Counted from the stretch's first letter, positions 1 to 10,592 are shown. The stretch is DNA of 64,000 nt from Breviolum minutum Mf 1.05b.01 (GCA_000507305.1 DF240037.1:104457-168456), one strand, 5' to 3'. Notes: generated by a model not told the origin, from the letters alone. Program-made: numbers and translations.

Positions 1-13
1 GAGGGGTCGGCGG

Positions 14-48
<35 letters not shown>

Positions 49-54
49 ATATAC
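14..54. repeat. (AT)n microsatellite
   Basis: Alternating A and T over about 40 bases with one phase break. Simple sequence; no coding meaning. Confidence 0.95.
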
Positions 55-65
55 ATTGTTGTACA

Positions 66-173
66 AGGTGGTGGCAACTCAAACATTGTTTATTTTCACT
101 CCGATCCCTGGGGAAATGATCCAATCTGACAAGCATATTTTTCAAATGGGTTGGTAGTTCAACCATCAACTAG
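66..173 (+). mobile_element. family A element (introner-like), copy 1
   Basis: Family A consensus, about 100 bp: start CTAGGTGGTGGTTTCAAAT, then a T-rich stretch, CACCCCTACTTGGGGAAGAT, a TTTGACTAATATTTTTCA segment, and the end TTGAAACCACCAACTAG. The ends are inverted repeats. Read on the + strand, the element starts with GT and ends with AG. This copy has the GGCAACTC variant of the left end and an extended right end. Confidence 0.8.
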
Positions 174-553
174 GAACAGTGACCAAACATGTTGTTATTT
201 GCTGTATTTATATACAGTATACATATAGATAGGGGATGATCCAGTTACAAGGATGTCATTAACATGTCCTCCTGAAAATCAATGGTCAATGGTTGGATGA
301 TGAGAGTTCCTTTTGGGAGTTCGCTCTACTTTTTCGAGGCGAACTGTTAGTTTCAGGGAGTGTACCATTCTGAAAATCAACACTTCTCCCCCAAAAAAGG
401 ACCATTTCAAAAGGAAAGGATTGTTTTCTAGTCCCATCATGGGTTGAGGGGCGAGCTTTTAGTTTTTGAGGGAGGAGGCTTTTTTTTGAGTGAAGGGGAA
501 TCGGGAAGTCTCTCAGAAAGGCCCAACATTACAATAATAATATGAGTCATTTT

Positions 554-652
554 CTGGGTGGTGGTTTCAAATATTTTTTGGTTTCACCCCTTCCTGGGGG
601 AAGATTCCAATTTTGAGTAATATTTTTCAAAGGGGTTGAAACCACCAACTAG
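554..652 (+). mobile_element. family A element, copy 2
   Basis: Both ends intact (TGGGTGGTGGTTTCAA and TTGAAACCACCAACTAG). The internal branch-like segment reads TTTTGAGTAATATTTTTC. Confidence 0.8.
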
Positions 653-849
653 TTTTGTTTCTCCCTATGGGAAGTGGGGAGATTTATTTCAGGAATGTGT
701 GGAGATTGGTAAAAGAATCTAATTCACCCAGATCTAGAGTGAAGGATGTTTTTGTTCCAGAGAAGTAGCTGAGAAATCTTGGCAAAGTTTCTTTTGGTTT
801 GCCTTGTTGAGCCTTATTGGTGACAAAAAAAACGTGGTACCAAAAGGAT

Positions 850-972
850 TCAGGTACTTAAAATGGAGGTAATGTACCTTACAAGGCTGTTTTAGGGCGT
901 GGGGATTCCCTTGCATAAGCCTTACATGCAGCTTATATAGGTGCGTACCTCCATTTTAGGTACCTGAACTGT
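850..972. mobile_element. family P palindromic element
   Basis: The left end, TTCAGGTACTTAAAATGGAG, and the right end, CTCCATTTTAGGTACCTGAA, are inverted copies about 80 bp apart. Related ends occur at 30966-30990 and at both borders of 38624-38973. Confidence 0.7.
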
Positions 973-979
973 TTGGTGA

Positions 980-1070
980 TGGATGGTTCAGACATCCTGC
1001 TTATCACCGGTTGAGATGATTAGATATCCCATTATTTACGAGGTGGGTGTAGCTGGATTTCTTCTATCAG
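980..1070. mobile_element. family F element, 3' end abutting an exon
   Basis: Family F elements have ends ATACTGTTGATGGTTCAGA and TTCTGAACCATCAACAGTAT. Here the left end is GATGGATGGTTCAGACATCC and the body is typical (TCCCATTATTTAC). The right end GGATTTCTTCTATCAG stops exactly where the next coding stretch starts, so the terminal repeat supplies the AG acceptor. Confidence 0.55.
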
Positions 1071-1177
1071 CCGTAGTCGTGCTCGGTCACTGGGTGATCT
1101 TTTGGTATGTGACGATGCACAGAATCAAGAAAACCAATGAGGAAGACCTGAAGTCGTTTTTCAACATATGTGTTGGG
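1071..1177 (+). CDS. candidate exon, unrecognised, hydrophobic then charged
   Basis: After CTTCTATCAG the frame reads 35 codons, beginning VVVLGHWVIFWYV and continuing RIKKTNEEDLKSFF, up to a GTGAGC donor (intron phase 1 in, 0 out). The first part could be a membrane segment or a buried helix. It lies upstream of the ankyrin exons and its phase is compatible with the exon at 3451, but I cannot tell whether it belongs to the same gene. A second frame is open over the first half, so this stays a candidate. Confidence 0.4.
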
Positions 1178-1225
1178 GTGAGCACCCCAAGAATGACTAC
1201 CAAGAAGAAGACGAATATGTTTTGG

Positions 1226-1330
1226 TACCCTCCCTGAAACTAACATAGCTAATGGAAAATCCCCATCTTTCCTGGTAAATACCATCAAAATGCTGGATTT
1301 TCCCGCCAGCTATGTTAGTTTACCTGCCAG
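1226..1330. mobile_element. family E element
   Basis: Family E elements are about 100 bp palindromes with ends CCCTCCCTGAAACTAACATAG and its complement, and an inner CCCCTGAAAA...TTTTCAGG pair. This copy has CCCTCCCTGAAACTAACATA on the left and GCTATGTTAGTTTACCTGC on the right. Confidence 0.7.
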
Positions 1331-1589
1331 TGTAATTCAAATCTTATAATAGATGTACCTTGGAAACTAACATGTCCAACCTTGGTAAAATGGAAATTCA
1401 TCATCGACCCGAAGGAGGTACTTGCCTGGTCCGGCACTGGGGGGGCCCCATGAGATTGTGACACCTGTGATTTCTTTGGATACAGATCGAAGTTTGCCAT
1501 GAAATTTCCCATTCATGTCACGTCGTCTTCAGCTTCAATTTGTTTTAAAAGTTCGCAGCGCGTGTTTTTTTTTTACATGTCTATATACA

Positions 1590-1694
1590 TACTGTTGATG
1601 GATGAAATACTGCACCAGTTGATATGGTAAATGTCCCGGTATTAACAGGGTTTCATACATGTGGTTAGCCGGATTTCTGAACCATCGACAGTAT
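1590..1694. mobile_element. family F element
   Basis: Inverted ends ATACTGTTGATGGATGAAAT and GGATTTCTGAACCATCGACA. The body carries GTTGATATGGTAAATGTCCC, shared with the copies at 27729 and 48910. Confidence 0.75.
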
Positions 1695-3450
1695 CATGCA
1701 CACACACATTTCCTGTTTTTTGTGTCATCCATCTTGCCCACAACATACGTTACCCATCCATTTGTTTGGCTGCAGGGCATTGTTGAAGACAGACAAGAAT
1801 GGCCAGGCGCGATTGGGTCCACACCCCAAAGTCTGGTGATTTTGCAACAAAATCCTTCCTACAAAAAGGCCTTCAACAAAAACACCCCCGCAAAACTAAC
1901 ATGGAACCCGAAAATACAGGCTTGGAAAAGGAGAAACATCTACAAACCACCGATTTTTTGAGTTCCAGCCGCTAGTTTTCGGGGGGTGTATTTCTTCATT
2001 TGCCCATTTAAACATCGCTCCAAAAACTTGCCACCGGTAAACAAAAACACGGCTGCAAAAACATTCTGGGGAGATTTGTTTATTTTTTACATTATTTTTC
2101 ATGTGGGAAATTTTCATCCTAAGAATTTTGGATTGTTTTTTCCTGTTTTTTTTGGGTGGATTGTGTTTGAGTCAGCCAGATTCAACAGCTTTCCATCCTC
2201 AAAAGGGTTCCCAACAAAAAAAGGTTTGATCACGACTTTCGAGATGAAAAACAAACAAGATATATGGGAACTTTTGCCGCCACACGACTTTCGAGTTTTG
2301 GGGAAAAAATCCTTACACACAAGTCGTTGTGTGTTTGGTTGAAATTTTTGCCCATCACAATTGTTGTATTTGTTAATTTGGGCCATTTTATTGGGGGGAT
2401 TCCCAGATTCACTGGGCCTTTTGGAAGAAACTTCCAAAATCAAGGGTCATTAACTTGCCCATATATTGGCGGGAATCAAAACATACAAATGTATGGTGAT
2501 TTTGAATGATCTTGCCATAGTAGTGCATTTGTTTGTGTTGGTGTCATATAGTGACCCCTGAAAATTGCACATCGATCTGCCTGCTTTCCGATTCGCGGCT
2601 TGGAAATCCATAATTCTTTTGGGGTTAGCGCCGTTGGCCGACCATGGCTGGCTATTTCGGTCAGCCAAATTTTCGTACCCTTCAACTGGGTTATTGGCAG
2701 TCATTGGTCCCTCCTTTATCCCAAGGCATTTCATAAGGCACCCAATCTTACCAGTTGAGAGTGTATTTGGGAGTCGACCGAATCTGGATGAGTCGGCTCC
2801 AAGTTTTTTTCCATTTTTCCCAAGAGTCAACAAAAACGTTTGGGAAGATGAATTCGTTTCCAAAGAAACTTGGTAGACTTTGAGATGTTTTTTTTTCATT
2901 TCTGGAGGTGGGTGGGTAAAAACTCAAGCTTCGGATGATTTGGTGCCAGGGCCAAGTCTATAAGCACCTAGACCCTAGACCATCCCTTCACTAAGGATGG
3001 CCTGTTTGAATGGTTTTTTTTGTTTGGCAATATGGTAGTTGGGGAGTTTAACCCAGCTAGCCAAAAGCCTGTGAGTCCTTGCTTGGAGCAAGCTACACAG
3101 CCAAACATGATGGTATTTTCCGAATATCCTTAAAGCAGGAGCTGAACACAGAACCACCAGAATCCTCAAAATCACAGGGTCCCGCCCAAAAATGGCGAAA
3201 CCCGAATTTGCCGAATTTGAACTTGAAAGAAATCTGAATGAAAACACTGAATTCAAAAGACAAGCGAAAAAAGCCGGGGCCAAATCCACGTTTTTCTGAA
3301 GTTCTTTTTTGGTATTCCCAATATGTTTTGGTTGCTTTCTCTTGTTTGACATCTTTCAACTTTTACTCCAAAAAACAAGTATATAATCCCATGAGAATCT
3401 ACACAGATTGTGGTGTTATTTTGAATTCAAAACGGATGTTGGCCCTGCAG
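1695..3450. other. no supported exon: repeat-derived intronic or intergenic DNA
   Basis: The frames here are short and overlap on both strands. The GC-richer patch at 2560-2710 is open on both strands but has no convincing splice borders. At 2508-2560 a fragment with GGTGTCATATAGTGACCCC recurs at 11235-11275, 59150-59190 and 61020-61045, so it is a further repeat family. Confidence 0.5.
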
Positions 3451-3510
3451 GTGCTGGATGTGAATGCAGCATCCAAAGATGGTCAAAGCATGACGTATTT
3501 CGGTTGCCAA
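3451..3510 (+). CDS. ankyrin-repeat gene, exon with ankyrin loop
   Basis: After the acceptor GCCCTGCAG the frame reads VLDVNAASKDGQSMTYFGCQ before a GT at 3511. An earlier GT at 3503 would end the exon two codons sooner and change the phase. DVNAASKDGQS matches the ankyrin beta-hairpin (GADVNAxDxxGxT). It is grouped with the exons at 4775, 5251 and 6785, which give other parts of ankyrin repeats in the same direction. Ankyrin repeats bind proteins; no more specific role can be read here. Confidence 0.55.
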
Positions 3511-3966
3511 GTGGAGATGGAGATTCGTGGTTTGAGATGTTTGAAGAGTGTTTGGCAGAGATGATTATATTTTCGTTTAACTGATGCTACCATGCTAAAC
3601 TAATCACCATTAAACCACTATCTATGGGGAATATTTTAAAAAATTTTTCCAAGCACCTTGAGCAATCACACTCGACTGAACGTGCCACAGGTGTTTCTGG
3701 TTGAAAGTTTAGGATTTTTCCTTGAAAAAATGCTGAAAGAATTCAGGTGACCGAAAATCCTGACAAAAGAAAACGCCTTGATAGTTGGGGAGGGGTCTAT
3801 GGTTCACATATTGAGATTGCAATTTTCTTTATCTATGTCACCTTGCGAAAGATTTCAGAGATCAAATTGGTAGATTTTGGAAGATCTTAGAAGATTGTAG
3901 TATGTAGGTTTTAAGGACGGAAAACAACACCAAACAAGTCATCCTAAGCCCGATACCAGTCATAAT

Positions 3967-4182
3967 CTAGGTGGTGGCAACTCAAATGTTGGAGATATTT
4001 TTACCCCGCTCCTTGGGGAGATGATCCAAGTTGACTATATGGGTGTTTCCTTAAATGGTGGTACCCCAAATCACCCCTTTTTAATAGGGTTTTCCATTAT
4101 AAACCATCCATTTTGGGGTACCTCTATTTTTGGAAACACCCATATAATATTTTTCAGATGGGTGGTTCAAACCACCAGCTAG
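3967..4182 (+). mobile_element. family A element, copy 3, split by a family B insertion
   Basis: Starts CTAGGTGGTGGCAACTC and ends ACCACCAGCTAG. The element is twice its usual length because a family B element sits in its TTGACTAATATTTTT segment. That dates B as younger than this A copy. Confidence 0.8.
4038..4143. mobile_element. family B element nested in family A
   Basis: Ends ATGGGTGTTTCC and GGAAACACCCAT are inverted. The inner segments TGGTGGTACCCC and TTTTGGGGTACC, and AATAGGGTTTTCCATTATAAA, recur at 4508, 23226 and 61335. Confidence 0.8.
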
Positions 4183-4306
4183 TAATTTGGGTCCGGGGGG
4201 AAAAAAATTGGATCCGAAAAAACATGGAAAGGTCGGTATGTCCGTCGACAGGGTCGGTCCTTACCGTGGTGTTTTCGGAGGGTTTCTTGGTGAACTCCAA
4301 CCATAC

Positions 4307-4433
4307 CTAGGTGGTTTTTCAACTCCAATTTTTTTTTTGGAATTTTTACCCCGCAAAATTGGGGAAATCCCATCCCATTTTGACTTGCAGCATATTTTTT
4401 CAGGATGGGTTGGTTCAACCAAACCACCAACCA
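4307..4433 (+). mobile_element. family A element, copy 4
   Basis: The left end CTAGGTGGTTTTTCAACTCC is degenerate and the right end is AAACCACCAACC. The central TTGGGGAAAT motif and T-rich run are kept. Confidence 0.65.
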
Positions 4434-4507
4434 AAATAAAAAAGGTCAAAAATCTTGATTCACCTACCTGGATCTTTTTTTCTTCAAAAACAGCCACCAA
4501 TCTGTAT

Positions 4508-4622
4508 ATGGGTGTTTCCTTAAATGGTGGTACCCCAAAATGGATGGTGAAAAGAATGGAAAACCCTATTTTTTAATGGATGATTTGGGGGGTCCAAACC
4601 CACCATTCTAGGAAACCACCAT
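4508..4622. mobile_element. family B element
   Basis: Left end ATGGGTGTTTCCTTAAATGG. The right end GGAAACCACCAT is slightly decayed. The interior has GGAAAACCCTATTTTTTAAT. Confidence 0.75.
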
Positions 4623-4774
4623 ATAAATAGACCAACCAACAAAAAAAATTGGGCGCCACGTTTCAAGTGGCGAAAACGGTGTCAGTTCCGCCGCTTGGCG
4701 AAGCCATCAACTTCCAACTTCCCCCTTCTTCCCACCTGTTGCCGTCCGGTGTTTTGCCGGAAAAAAACCTTGAG

Positions 4775-4811
4775 GCCTCTCATGTTGGCATCGCAGTCGG
4801 GCAACGAGGAG
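4775..4811 (+). CDS. ankyrin-repeat gene, exon (PLMLASQSGNEE)
   Basis: After CCTTGAG one base completes a codon. Twelve codons then read PLMLASQSGNEE before a GTGCCC donor (phase 2 in, 0 out). TPLMLAS.SGNEEVV is the textbook first helix of an ankyrin repeat. The next exon begins VIEELLINGAKV in phase 0, which is the expected second helix, so joining the two restores a normal repeat. This phase and motif agreement is the best evidence that the ankyrin gene is real. Confidence 0.7.
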
Positions 4812-5250
4812 GTGCCCAATAATTAAAAGGGTCTTTAAAGGACAGAAGGTGGGTGGTGTATAAATGGAACATTTGGTGTTACATGAGGACTTCTCCGGGC
4901 ATCACCAGACTTATCAGGAGTGGATTGGGTTATAACCCCGCGAAAAATAACGAATTCGTGCCGCTGAAAAGGGACATTTCATCTTCCAAGGATTCAATTT
5001 TTTGAGGAGGTTTGTTGGTTTTTATGGGGGGGGGATATCCAAGATCATGGGGGGCCACAAATGATCACTAGTTGGATACGCCCAAAAAGGTCAAGATAAA
5101 ACCCTATATGACCACCCCATATTCCTACCTGGTTTCCTTTTGCCCCGGAAAATAAGGCGTGTTGGTGTGTGTTCCAAAAATCAGCCATCTTTTGTATTCT
5201 CTCGTCAAAGGTTGCCAAGTTTTCTCGGACCCAATCTGGACGATCGCCAG

Positions 5251-5334
5251 GTCATCGAGGAACTCTTGATCAACGGCGCGAAGGTTGGAGCGCGCTCAGC
5301 CGTCAAGGAAGATACGTACGGGAGACCCAGGAGG
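5251..5334 (+). CDS. ankyrin-repeat gene, exon (second helix and loop)
   Basis: After the acceptor GGACGATCGCCAG the frame reads VIEELLINGAKVGARSA, then EDTYGR. This is an ankyrin second helix (VxxLLxxGA) and the start of the next repeat (DxxGRTALH). A conventional GT donor follows at 5335. The next ankyrin exon needs two leftover bases, which fits better if the exon ends at 5330 with a GA donor (AG|GAGGGT). GA donors are reported in dinoflagellates, so both ends are possible. Confidence 0.7.
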
Positions 5335-5948
5335 GTTTTTCTGAAAGGAACAGATTTTTAGTGCGGCATAAAGTTGCGGACTGGAACATGTTTGTTGAAA
5401 TAAAGTTGCAAGTGGTTGAATTTGGGGTAAATGGACTTTATGGATCTTTATGGATTTTCAGATAATTTCCAGTTCGGTGTGGTTTTTAATAATTATGAAC
5501 CTGAGAGTCGCTGTTGATTGAAAGCTAAGCGTTTAGCCGGGGACCTAAGTTTTGCCGAGCATATGCACTCGTGTTACAGTGTTTGATATGGGGAAATCGA
5601 AACAACAAATAACAGGGAACGAATCAACAAAAATCAAAAGTCATCCAAATAGGCACAAGAGGATCTCGAAACAATTTTGCAAGAATTGCGTAAATTGTAT
5701 GCCAAGTAGATGTACTCCCCAAAATTAACATGGAACCTGAAAAACATCCATTTTCGGGTTGCACGTGAATTTTCCAGGGTATACTCTTTAGGAGGTTAAA
5801 AAAACAGTCTATAGGTGAACTACGGCGATGTCACATCACCCCAAAAGGTATTTTCTTGTAAGGGAAAAAACATCCCCCAAATCCCTTCATCAAAATTCAC
5901 TTTGGTGACCTTTATGATGAGATAATTTCTCATCATACTGGTTTCCAG

Positions 5949-6048
5949 TTGACAACATGGCGGACATTTTGTCTTTCCGCCGTGGAAATTTGTCGCCCAT
6001 CCCTTCTCCTCCCAACACCCCCGGATACCCGGCTACTCGGATCGATTG
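5949..6048 (+). CDS. candidate exon, proline-rich, frame uncertain
   Basis: A GC-rich stretch follows the acceptor ACTGGTTTCCAG. One frame reads MADILSFRRGNLSPIPSPP and continues to ATRID before a stop. A second reads LTTWRTFCLSAVEICRPS up to a GT at 6049. The minus strand is also open. It lies between two ankyrin exons whose junction needs no extra exon, so it could be an alternative exon, a relic or chance. Confidence 0.3.
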
Positions 6049-6601
6049 AAACATCGGCGGGTTTTTTTCTTAAAGAAATTACCATTTCCCCACCAGGTGA
6101 TTCAAGCCGTGACCTTTTCATCCCCGATCGTTGGAGGTCACGGTGAAACACCCCGCAAAAAGGGGTCACTTTTTCACCATCCCAAAAAGGTCACTAGCAG
6201 AATTGCCAGGCAGTGCTTTCTTCATATTTTCTTTTCGGACGTGGTTTCAAATGATTCTCACACCTACTTGGCAGAAATGATCCAAAAATTGATGAGCTAA
6301 TATTATTCAAATGGGTGGCAAAGAATCACCATGGTCGTATGTTTTGTTCAGTGATTGTCGAGTGATTCAACTTGTCACCATTGGATGGTTGACCCGGATG
6401 GGTGACCCAAAGAGTTGGACGTGTGTCCCAGGATGTCCAGTTGGAAGATAGGATCAATAATTAGAAAATGGATACATCCCTGAAATCTGACGTAGATACC
6501 AAAAACGATGGGTCTTGGAAAATGTATCTCCGGCTTCAAGCCATGGCGTCATTTTCGGTATCTATGTTTCTATGTTAGATTTCAAGGGACTAACCTACTT
6601 A

Positions 6602-6700
6602 CTAGGTGGTGGTTTCCAATATTTTTTATGTTCACCCCTATTTGGGGAAGATTCCCGTTTTGACTAATATTTTTCAGATGGGTTGAAACCATCCAACTAG
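6602..6700 (+). mobile_element. family A element, copy 5
   Basis: CTAGGTGGTGGTTTCCAAT to AAACCATCCAACTAG. CTTA lies directly outside both ends, a possible short target duplication. The branch-like TTTTGACTAATATTTTTC is intact. Confidence 0.8.
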
Positions 6701-6784
6701 CTTATAACTGGCGTTCATATTGGGGTGAAATTTCACCCCACTGATCCATTTCCCTCCAACTTTGGGACATTCCAAAGTCTCCAG

Positions 6785-6836
6785 GGCTTTACACTTCGCT
6801 GCGGCCTCCAAAAAGGCCACGACTCATCGAATGGGA
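6785..6836 (+). CDS. ankyrin-repeat gene, exon (ALHFAAASK)
   Basis: After CAAAGTCTCCAG one base completes a codon. Then ALHFAAASKKATTHRMG is read before a GTTTTT donor (phase 2 in, 0 out). ALHFAA is the ankyrin core motif and follows EDTYGR of the exon at 5251. An alternative frame (LYTSLRPPKRPRLIEW) is also open; I prefer the ankyrin one because of the match across the junction. Confidence 0.65.
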
Positions 6837-7547
6837 GTTTTTTTTTTGTGGCCCAAATCACGGTGAAAACGCGAAACAAAAAAAGGTGGTTAACCAAGTT
6901 GGAACCCCTCCTGAAAAGGTATTTGGAGCACGTGATAAATGGCAACTTATTTAATGCAAGCACCATTGGGGTAGAAGAAATTGCACTTTCCTGTTCGACA
7001 AGTCAGTTTTGCTTCGGATTGCTTGGAAGATTCCGATGGTGTTGAAACCCTTCAGTTCTGAAGGAAGATCGAGAAATTGGTCAAGTCCACATGAAATCGG
7101 AATCGGAAAAAAAGGGTGTGATTGTCTACCATCCTTGTCAAGTTACAACCATGAAAGGGATTCCAATTGGGAGGCTCAATGACTCTGGTCATAATGGAAA
7201 ATCCAGCATTTTGCTTGACATGTTTCCAGGAAAGATTGAAAGATTCCATGATTTTTCCAGTACCCAATGCACAACAATTTTTACTTGAAATTTGCAAAAT
7301 TAACAAATAACATGTATATATAAACAATCCCATGAACACAAGGACCTTGAAATCTTTATTTCAAAGATTTAGCAATCTATCCCTTCAATCTCCCCGCTAC
7401 CCAGGGGTGCAATCATGGTAAGTTTGAAGGTTTTATACATCGGGATTCCCCTGTCATCCTGCATGGTGACGAGGAATCCAGCATCCTGGGGACTCGATGA
7501 GAGGGGTAGATCCAAAATATTCCTCTTGGGGTTACCAAGGGATTATT

Positions 7548-7632
7548 ACCCTGAAACTAGCATAGCACCTGAAAATGGGGTTTTCCTAAAAGGACACTAT
7601 TTTTAGGTGCTATGTTAGTTTTCAGGGAGGGT
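7548..7632. mobile_element. family E element, short form
   Basis: ACCCTGAAACTAGCATAGCA on the left, and TGCTATGTTAGTTTTCAGG on the right. A shorter middle than other copies. Confidence 0.7.
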
Positions 7633-8222
7633 AAATTACCCAATTTTGTATTTGGAGGATCAAAGTTGATGCAAATTCTATTTAGTAACATTTTGGGAAG
7701 GGATTTCCCTCCCAAAAATAGTGCATGAAGTTTGGGGATTGGTGATTTTCATGATTCGACCCCCTGTGACCAGAAAAAATTGGTATCCCCCAGCAGGTGG
7801 AAGCGTGTGCATTATTGATCCGCCACCGCTTCTTGGATGTGTTTCTGGGGGTTCAAGGAGGTGGATATTTAGCTGGGCCATCCAGGATGAAAACCTGGGA
7901 GGGAACCTCCAAAAATCCTGGTTTGTAGGGTACCCCCCTTGGAAATCTGACATAGATACTAAAAATGATGGGTTTAAAACAAATCTCCGGCTTGAAATAT
8001 GGTGTCATTTTGGACATCCATATTAGATATGTTTAGTTTTTTTCAAATATTGGATATCCATGTTAGTTTTCATAGTTTTTGGTAGTGTACATAATCTAAG
8101 ACTATTCATTGAAGGAAACATGCTTTTGTATCCACCTTCAAGAACTTGTTGTGCTAAGGCAGGACTCCGGGCCCCCGAAGATAAGTGTTTTTGATAATTT
8201 GATGTATATGTACCCAACAACC

Positions 8223-8298
8223 TGGGTCTTTACTGGAAAAATGATCATTTTGGTGTGTGAAATGGGGGGGAAACCCACCATTTTAGGAAACACCCATA
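8223..8298. mobile_element. degenerate family B element
   Basis: Only the right end (TTTTAGGAAACACCCAT) is well kept. The left end TGGGTCTTTACTGG is decayed. Confidence 0.45.
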
Positions 8299-8845
8299 TT
8301 AATTTGTACCAAAAAAAAGCGGAGGAAGTTAGATTGTCATGTAGGTTTTTGTGATGGCTCACTGACTCTTTCAAAGATTATTGGGTGAACTCCAGCCAGA
8401 GTCACGGCGAAAAAAGTCACCCTGGCAACTACCAGCTTCTTCCAAGTGACCTTTTGATAATAGAGGTTAACGTTTTCACCCCTGAAAAGGTCACGGATGA
8501 AACACACAAAAGGGTCACAACCGGAAGAACCTGGTACTGGAGGTTTCTTTAGACTGGAGGTTTCTCTATTTTTGGGACATGTAATTTTAACGGGTGTAGT
8601 TTGTTCGGAAGGCCCTGAAAGAATATCTCAATTCATTGGTTAGTTGGTGGTTGCGCAGTCTTTTAAATTTCCCCCCAATCCTTGGGTAGATCATCCCATG
8701 TGAATGTAGCATTTGGTTTCAAGAAAACTTGTTGAAACCCTGACATGTCACATCAAGAATTGATTGTTTCGTGTCTCTCTCACAGCGTAAAAGACCCCAA
8801 TGTCTCCTTTAGAGTCTTAGAGAGCGAGATTACCTAGCAAGCCAG

Positions 8846-8900
8846 TGTCATTGGCGTGCCTCCCAAGGCTCCGCCACAACATCACGACACCACCTGCGTT
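8846..8900 (+). CDS. candidate exon, frame uncertain
   Basis: A GC-rich stretch after AAGCCAG. The frames read VIGVPPKAPPQHHDTT, CHWRASQGSATTSRHH and SLACLPRLRHNITTPP. GT donors are available at 8901 and 8914. It lies between the last ankyrin fragment and the C-terminal exons. I cannot choose a frame or assign a function. Confidence 0.3.
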
Positions 8901-9054
8901 GTTTGAAAGCAGCGTTTTTCGGCCCCTTTTTTTTCTTCTTTTGGCCGCTTATTTATTTTCCTGTTGTAGGTACACCAAAAACTCCCTGGAAGCATCTGGG
9001 TTTTCCGTGTCCCCACGCAGTAACCATCCCAATGTAATACACCAGCGGGTACAC

Positions 9055-9200
9055 TACTTGGATCATCCCATGACTTGTAAGTGGTTAATCACCATGGTTA
9101 GTCCCCTAAGAGGGGCAACATTTTCCTTTCAAATGGCCTAGCTTATCAATGGGGGGTGATCCTAACTACTTACATGATACCTGGGAGTCCATCCTCCAAG
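9055..9200. mobile_element. family D element
   Basis: Family D elements are about 150 bp, with ends CTTGGAGGATCATCCC and GGATGATCCTCCAAG and inner motifs GTAAGTGGTTAATAACCATG and AGTCCCCTAAG. This copy has CTTGGATCATCCCATGAC on the left and GAGTCCATCCTCCAAG on the right. Confidence 0.7.
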
Positions 9201-9559
9201 CACCAGTTTTTTAAATGGACTTATAACTCCTATAAGATCCTATAAGTAGGGTGAGGATTCACCCCAGTTACTTATTGATTTATTTTCGGCCATTTATAGG
9301 GTATGATCCTCCAAGTACACCCTTCCCTCCAAGGTGCTGATATTCATGTGCGCAATCGATCTGGCCAGAAACCTTTGCACATTGCCAAGTCTTCGTGCCT
9401 TGGATTTTAGTGGGTTTTTCGATGAGGGTGGTAACAGCTACAGGTCCCCCCGGTTTTTCAATGAAGGATGGAATGTCCTAAAATAAAGGGGATTTCAAAA
9501 GGTAAGCTTGCTGGCTGCATTGGTTTATGATTGGATTTTTATAACTTGTAATGGTTGTT

Positions 9560-9590
9560 TATTTTATATATATATATATATATATACATA
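9560..9590. repeat. (TA)n microsatellite
   Basis: Short alternating TA run, part of an A/T-rich stretch. Confidence 0.9.
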
Positions 9591-10107
9591 TTATCACTAT
9601 ATTATCCTGAAAATGCGCTTAAAAATCCCCGAAAGCTATCGGTTGGAGCCTGAAATTCGCCCAAGCCGTCATTTGTTTGAGGGGCGATTTTCTTTGTAAT
9701 GTTAGTTTTTTTCTTTCCGGGGGAAGAACTGAAACAAAATTGGCGGTAGAAAAACTTTCTACTTCCAGCTTCTTTCAAGTGATGCAACTTGATCACCCTT
9801 AAATGGAGGTCACTTAGACTTATGCCCCTGAAAAGTTCAGTTGAAACATCCAAAAAGGGTCAAAAGAACGAGGTTGTTTTAGATTGGACACCAAAATGGG
9901 GGAAGGAAATGCCCAGCTTTTATCCTTTTGTTGAGGATGAAATCATTCATGAAATGGGAGGATTTGTGGAAGGGGCGGGGCCACCTGAAAAATTGAGAGG
10001 AGCCACTATTTCCAGGTGATGGTTTCAAGGTAGATCTAGTATACCATATTATGCTCCATGGGACTGGAATATTTTACCTACATGAATGGCCTAAACTTAT
10101 GGTAACA

Positions 10108-10218
10108 CTAGGTGGTGGTTTGAAACATTATGTTCCAATGTTCAACCTAAACAGATGATCCAATTTGACTATTGACTATTAGACCAATATTGTTTTTAAC
10201 TGGGTTGGAAACCACTAG
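10108..10218 (+). mobile_element. family A element, copy 6 (divergent)
   Basis: CTAGGTGGTGGTTTGAAA on the left, and GGTTGGAAACCACTAG on the right. The centre is diverged (ATGATCCAATTTGACTATTG kept). Confidence 0.65.
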
Positions 10219-10522
10219 ATTTCCATGGTTTCAATCTTCATTTTTTTGGCCTCTAAAATTTGGGAAAAAAACCTTGGTGCCGGGGGAAAGAACCTCGGTG
10301 ATTTTTACAACGTCCTAAACGACACTGTAGTTTCAGCAAAACACTTTTTTTTGGGGGGGGAATCTAGAAATTGTGAATTCTTCACTGCATCATATTTCAT
10401 CTCTATTGTTGTGTTATGTCTGAATGTCTGTTTTTTTTTAGATCTTTCTACTTGTACAAGTGTAGCTGCTGGAATATTAGATATTAGTTGTTAATGCTTC
10501 TAGAAATCTTGTGATTGCACAG

Positions 10523-10592
10523 GTTGACAGGGAAGTGCTCTCCTATTTTTTTGCGGAAGTTTATTGGGTTGGGCACACACCGGGTCGCGGGG
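10523..10592 (+). CDS. ankyrin/C2HC gene, upstream exon
   Basis: After GATTGCACAG the frame reads VDREVLSYFFAEVYWV and then GHTPGRG, with a GTAGTA donor (phase 0 in, 1 out). The outgoing phase fits the two-base start of the exon at 10988. Function not recognised. Its place before the finger exon suggests a linker between the ankyrin region and the C-terminal finger. Confidence 0.5.

Larger units (their letters stand above)
6837..8845. other. intron-like stretch, mostly repeats
   Basis: It contains a family E copy, a decayed family B copy and fragments of a family with GTCACGGTG or GGTCACTTC motifs (also at 6110-6200, 9770-9860 and 31690-31760). A frame at 7091-7288 (MKSESEKKGVIVYH start) has no clear splice borders, so I do not call it. 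Confidence 0.45.

Noticed and set aside
2450..2899. 149-codon minus-strand frame
   Set aside because: It overlaps an equally open + frame and a repeat (GTGTCATATAGTGACC). No motif or splice support.
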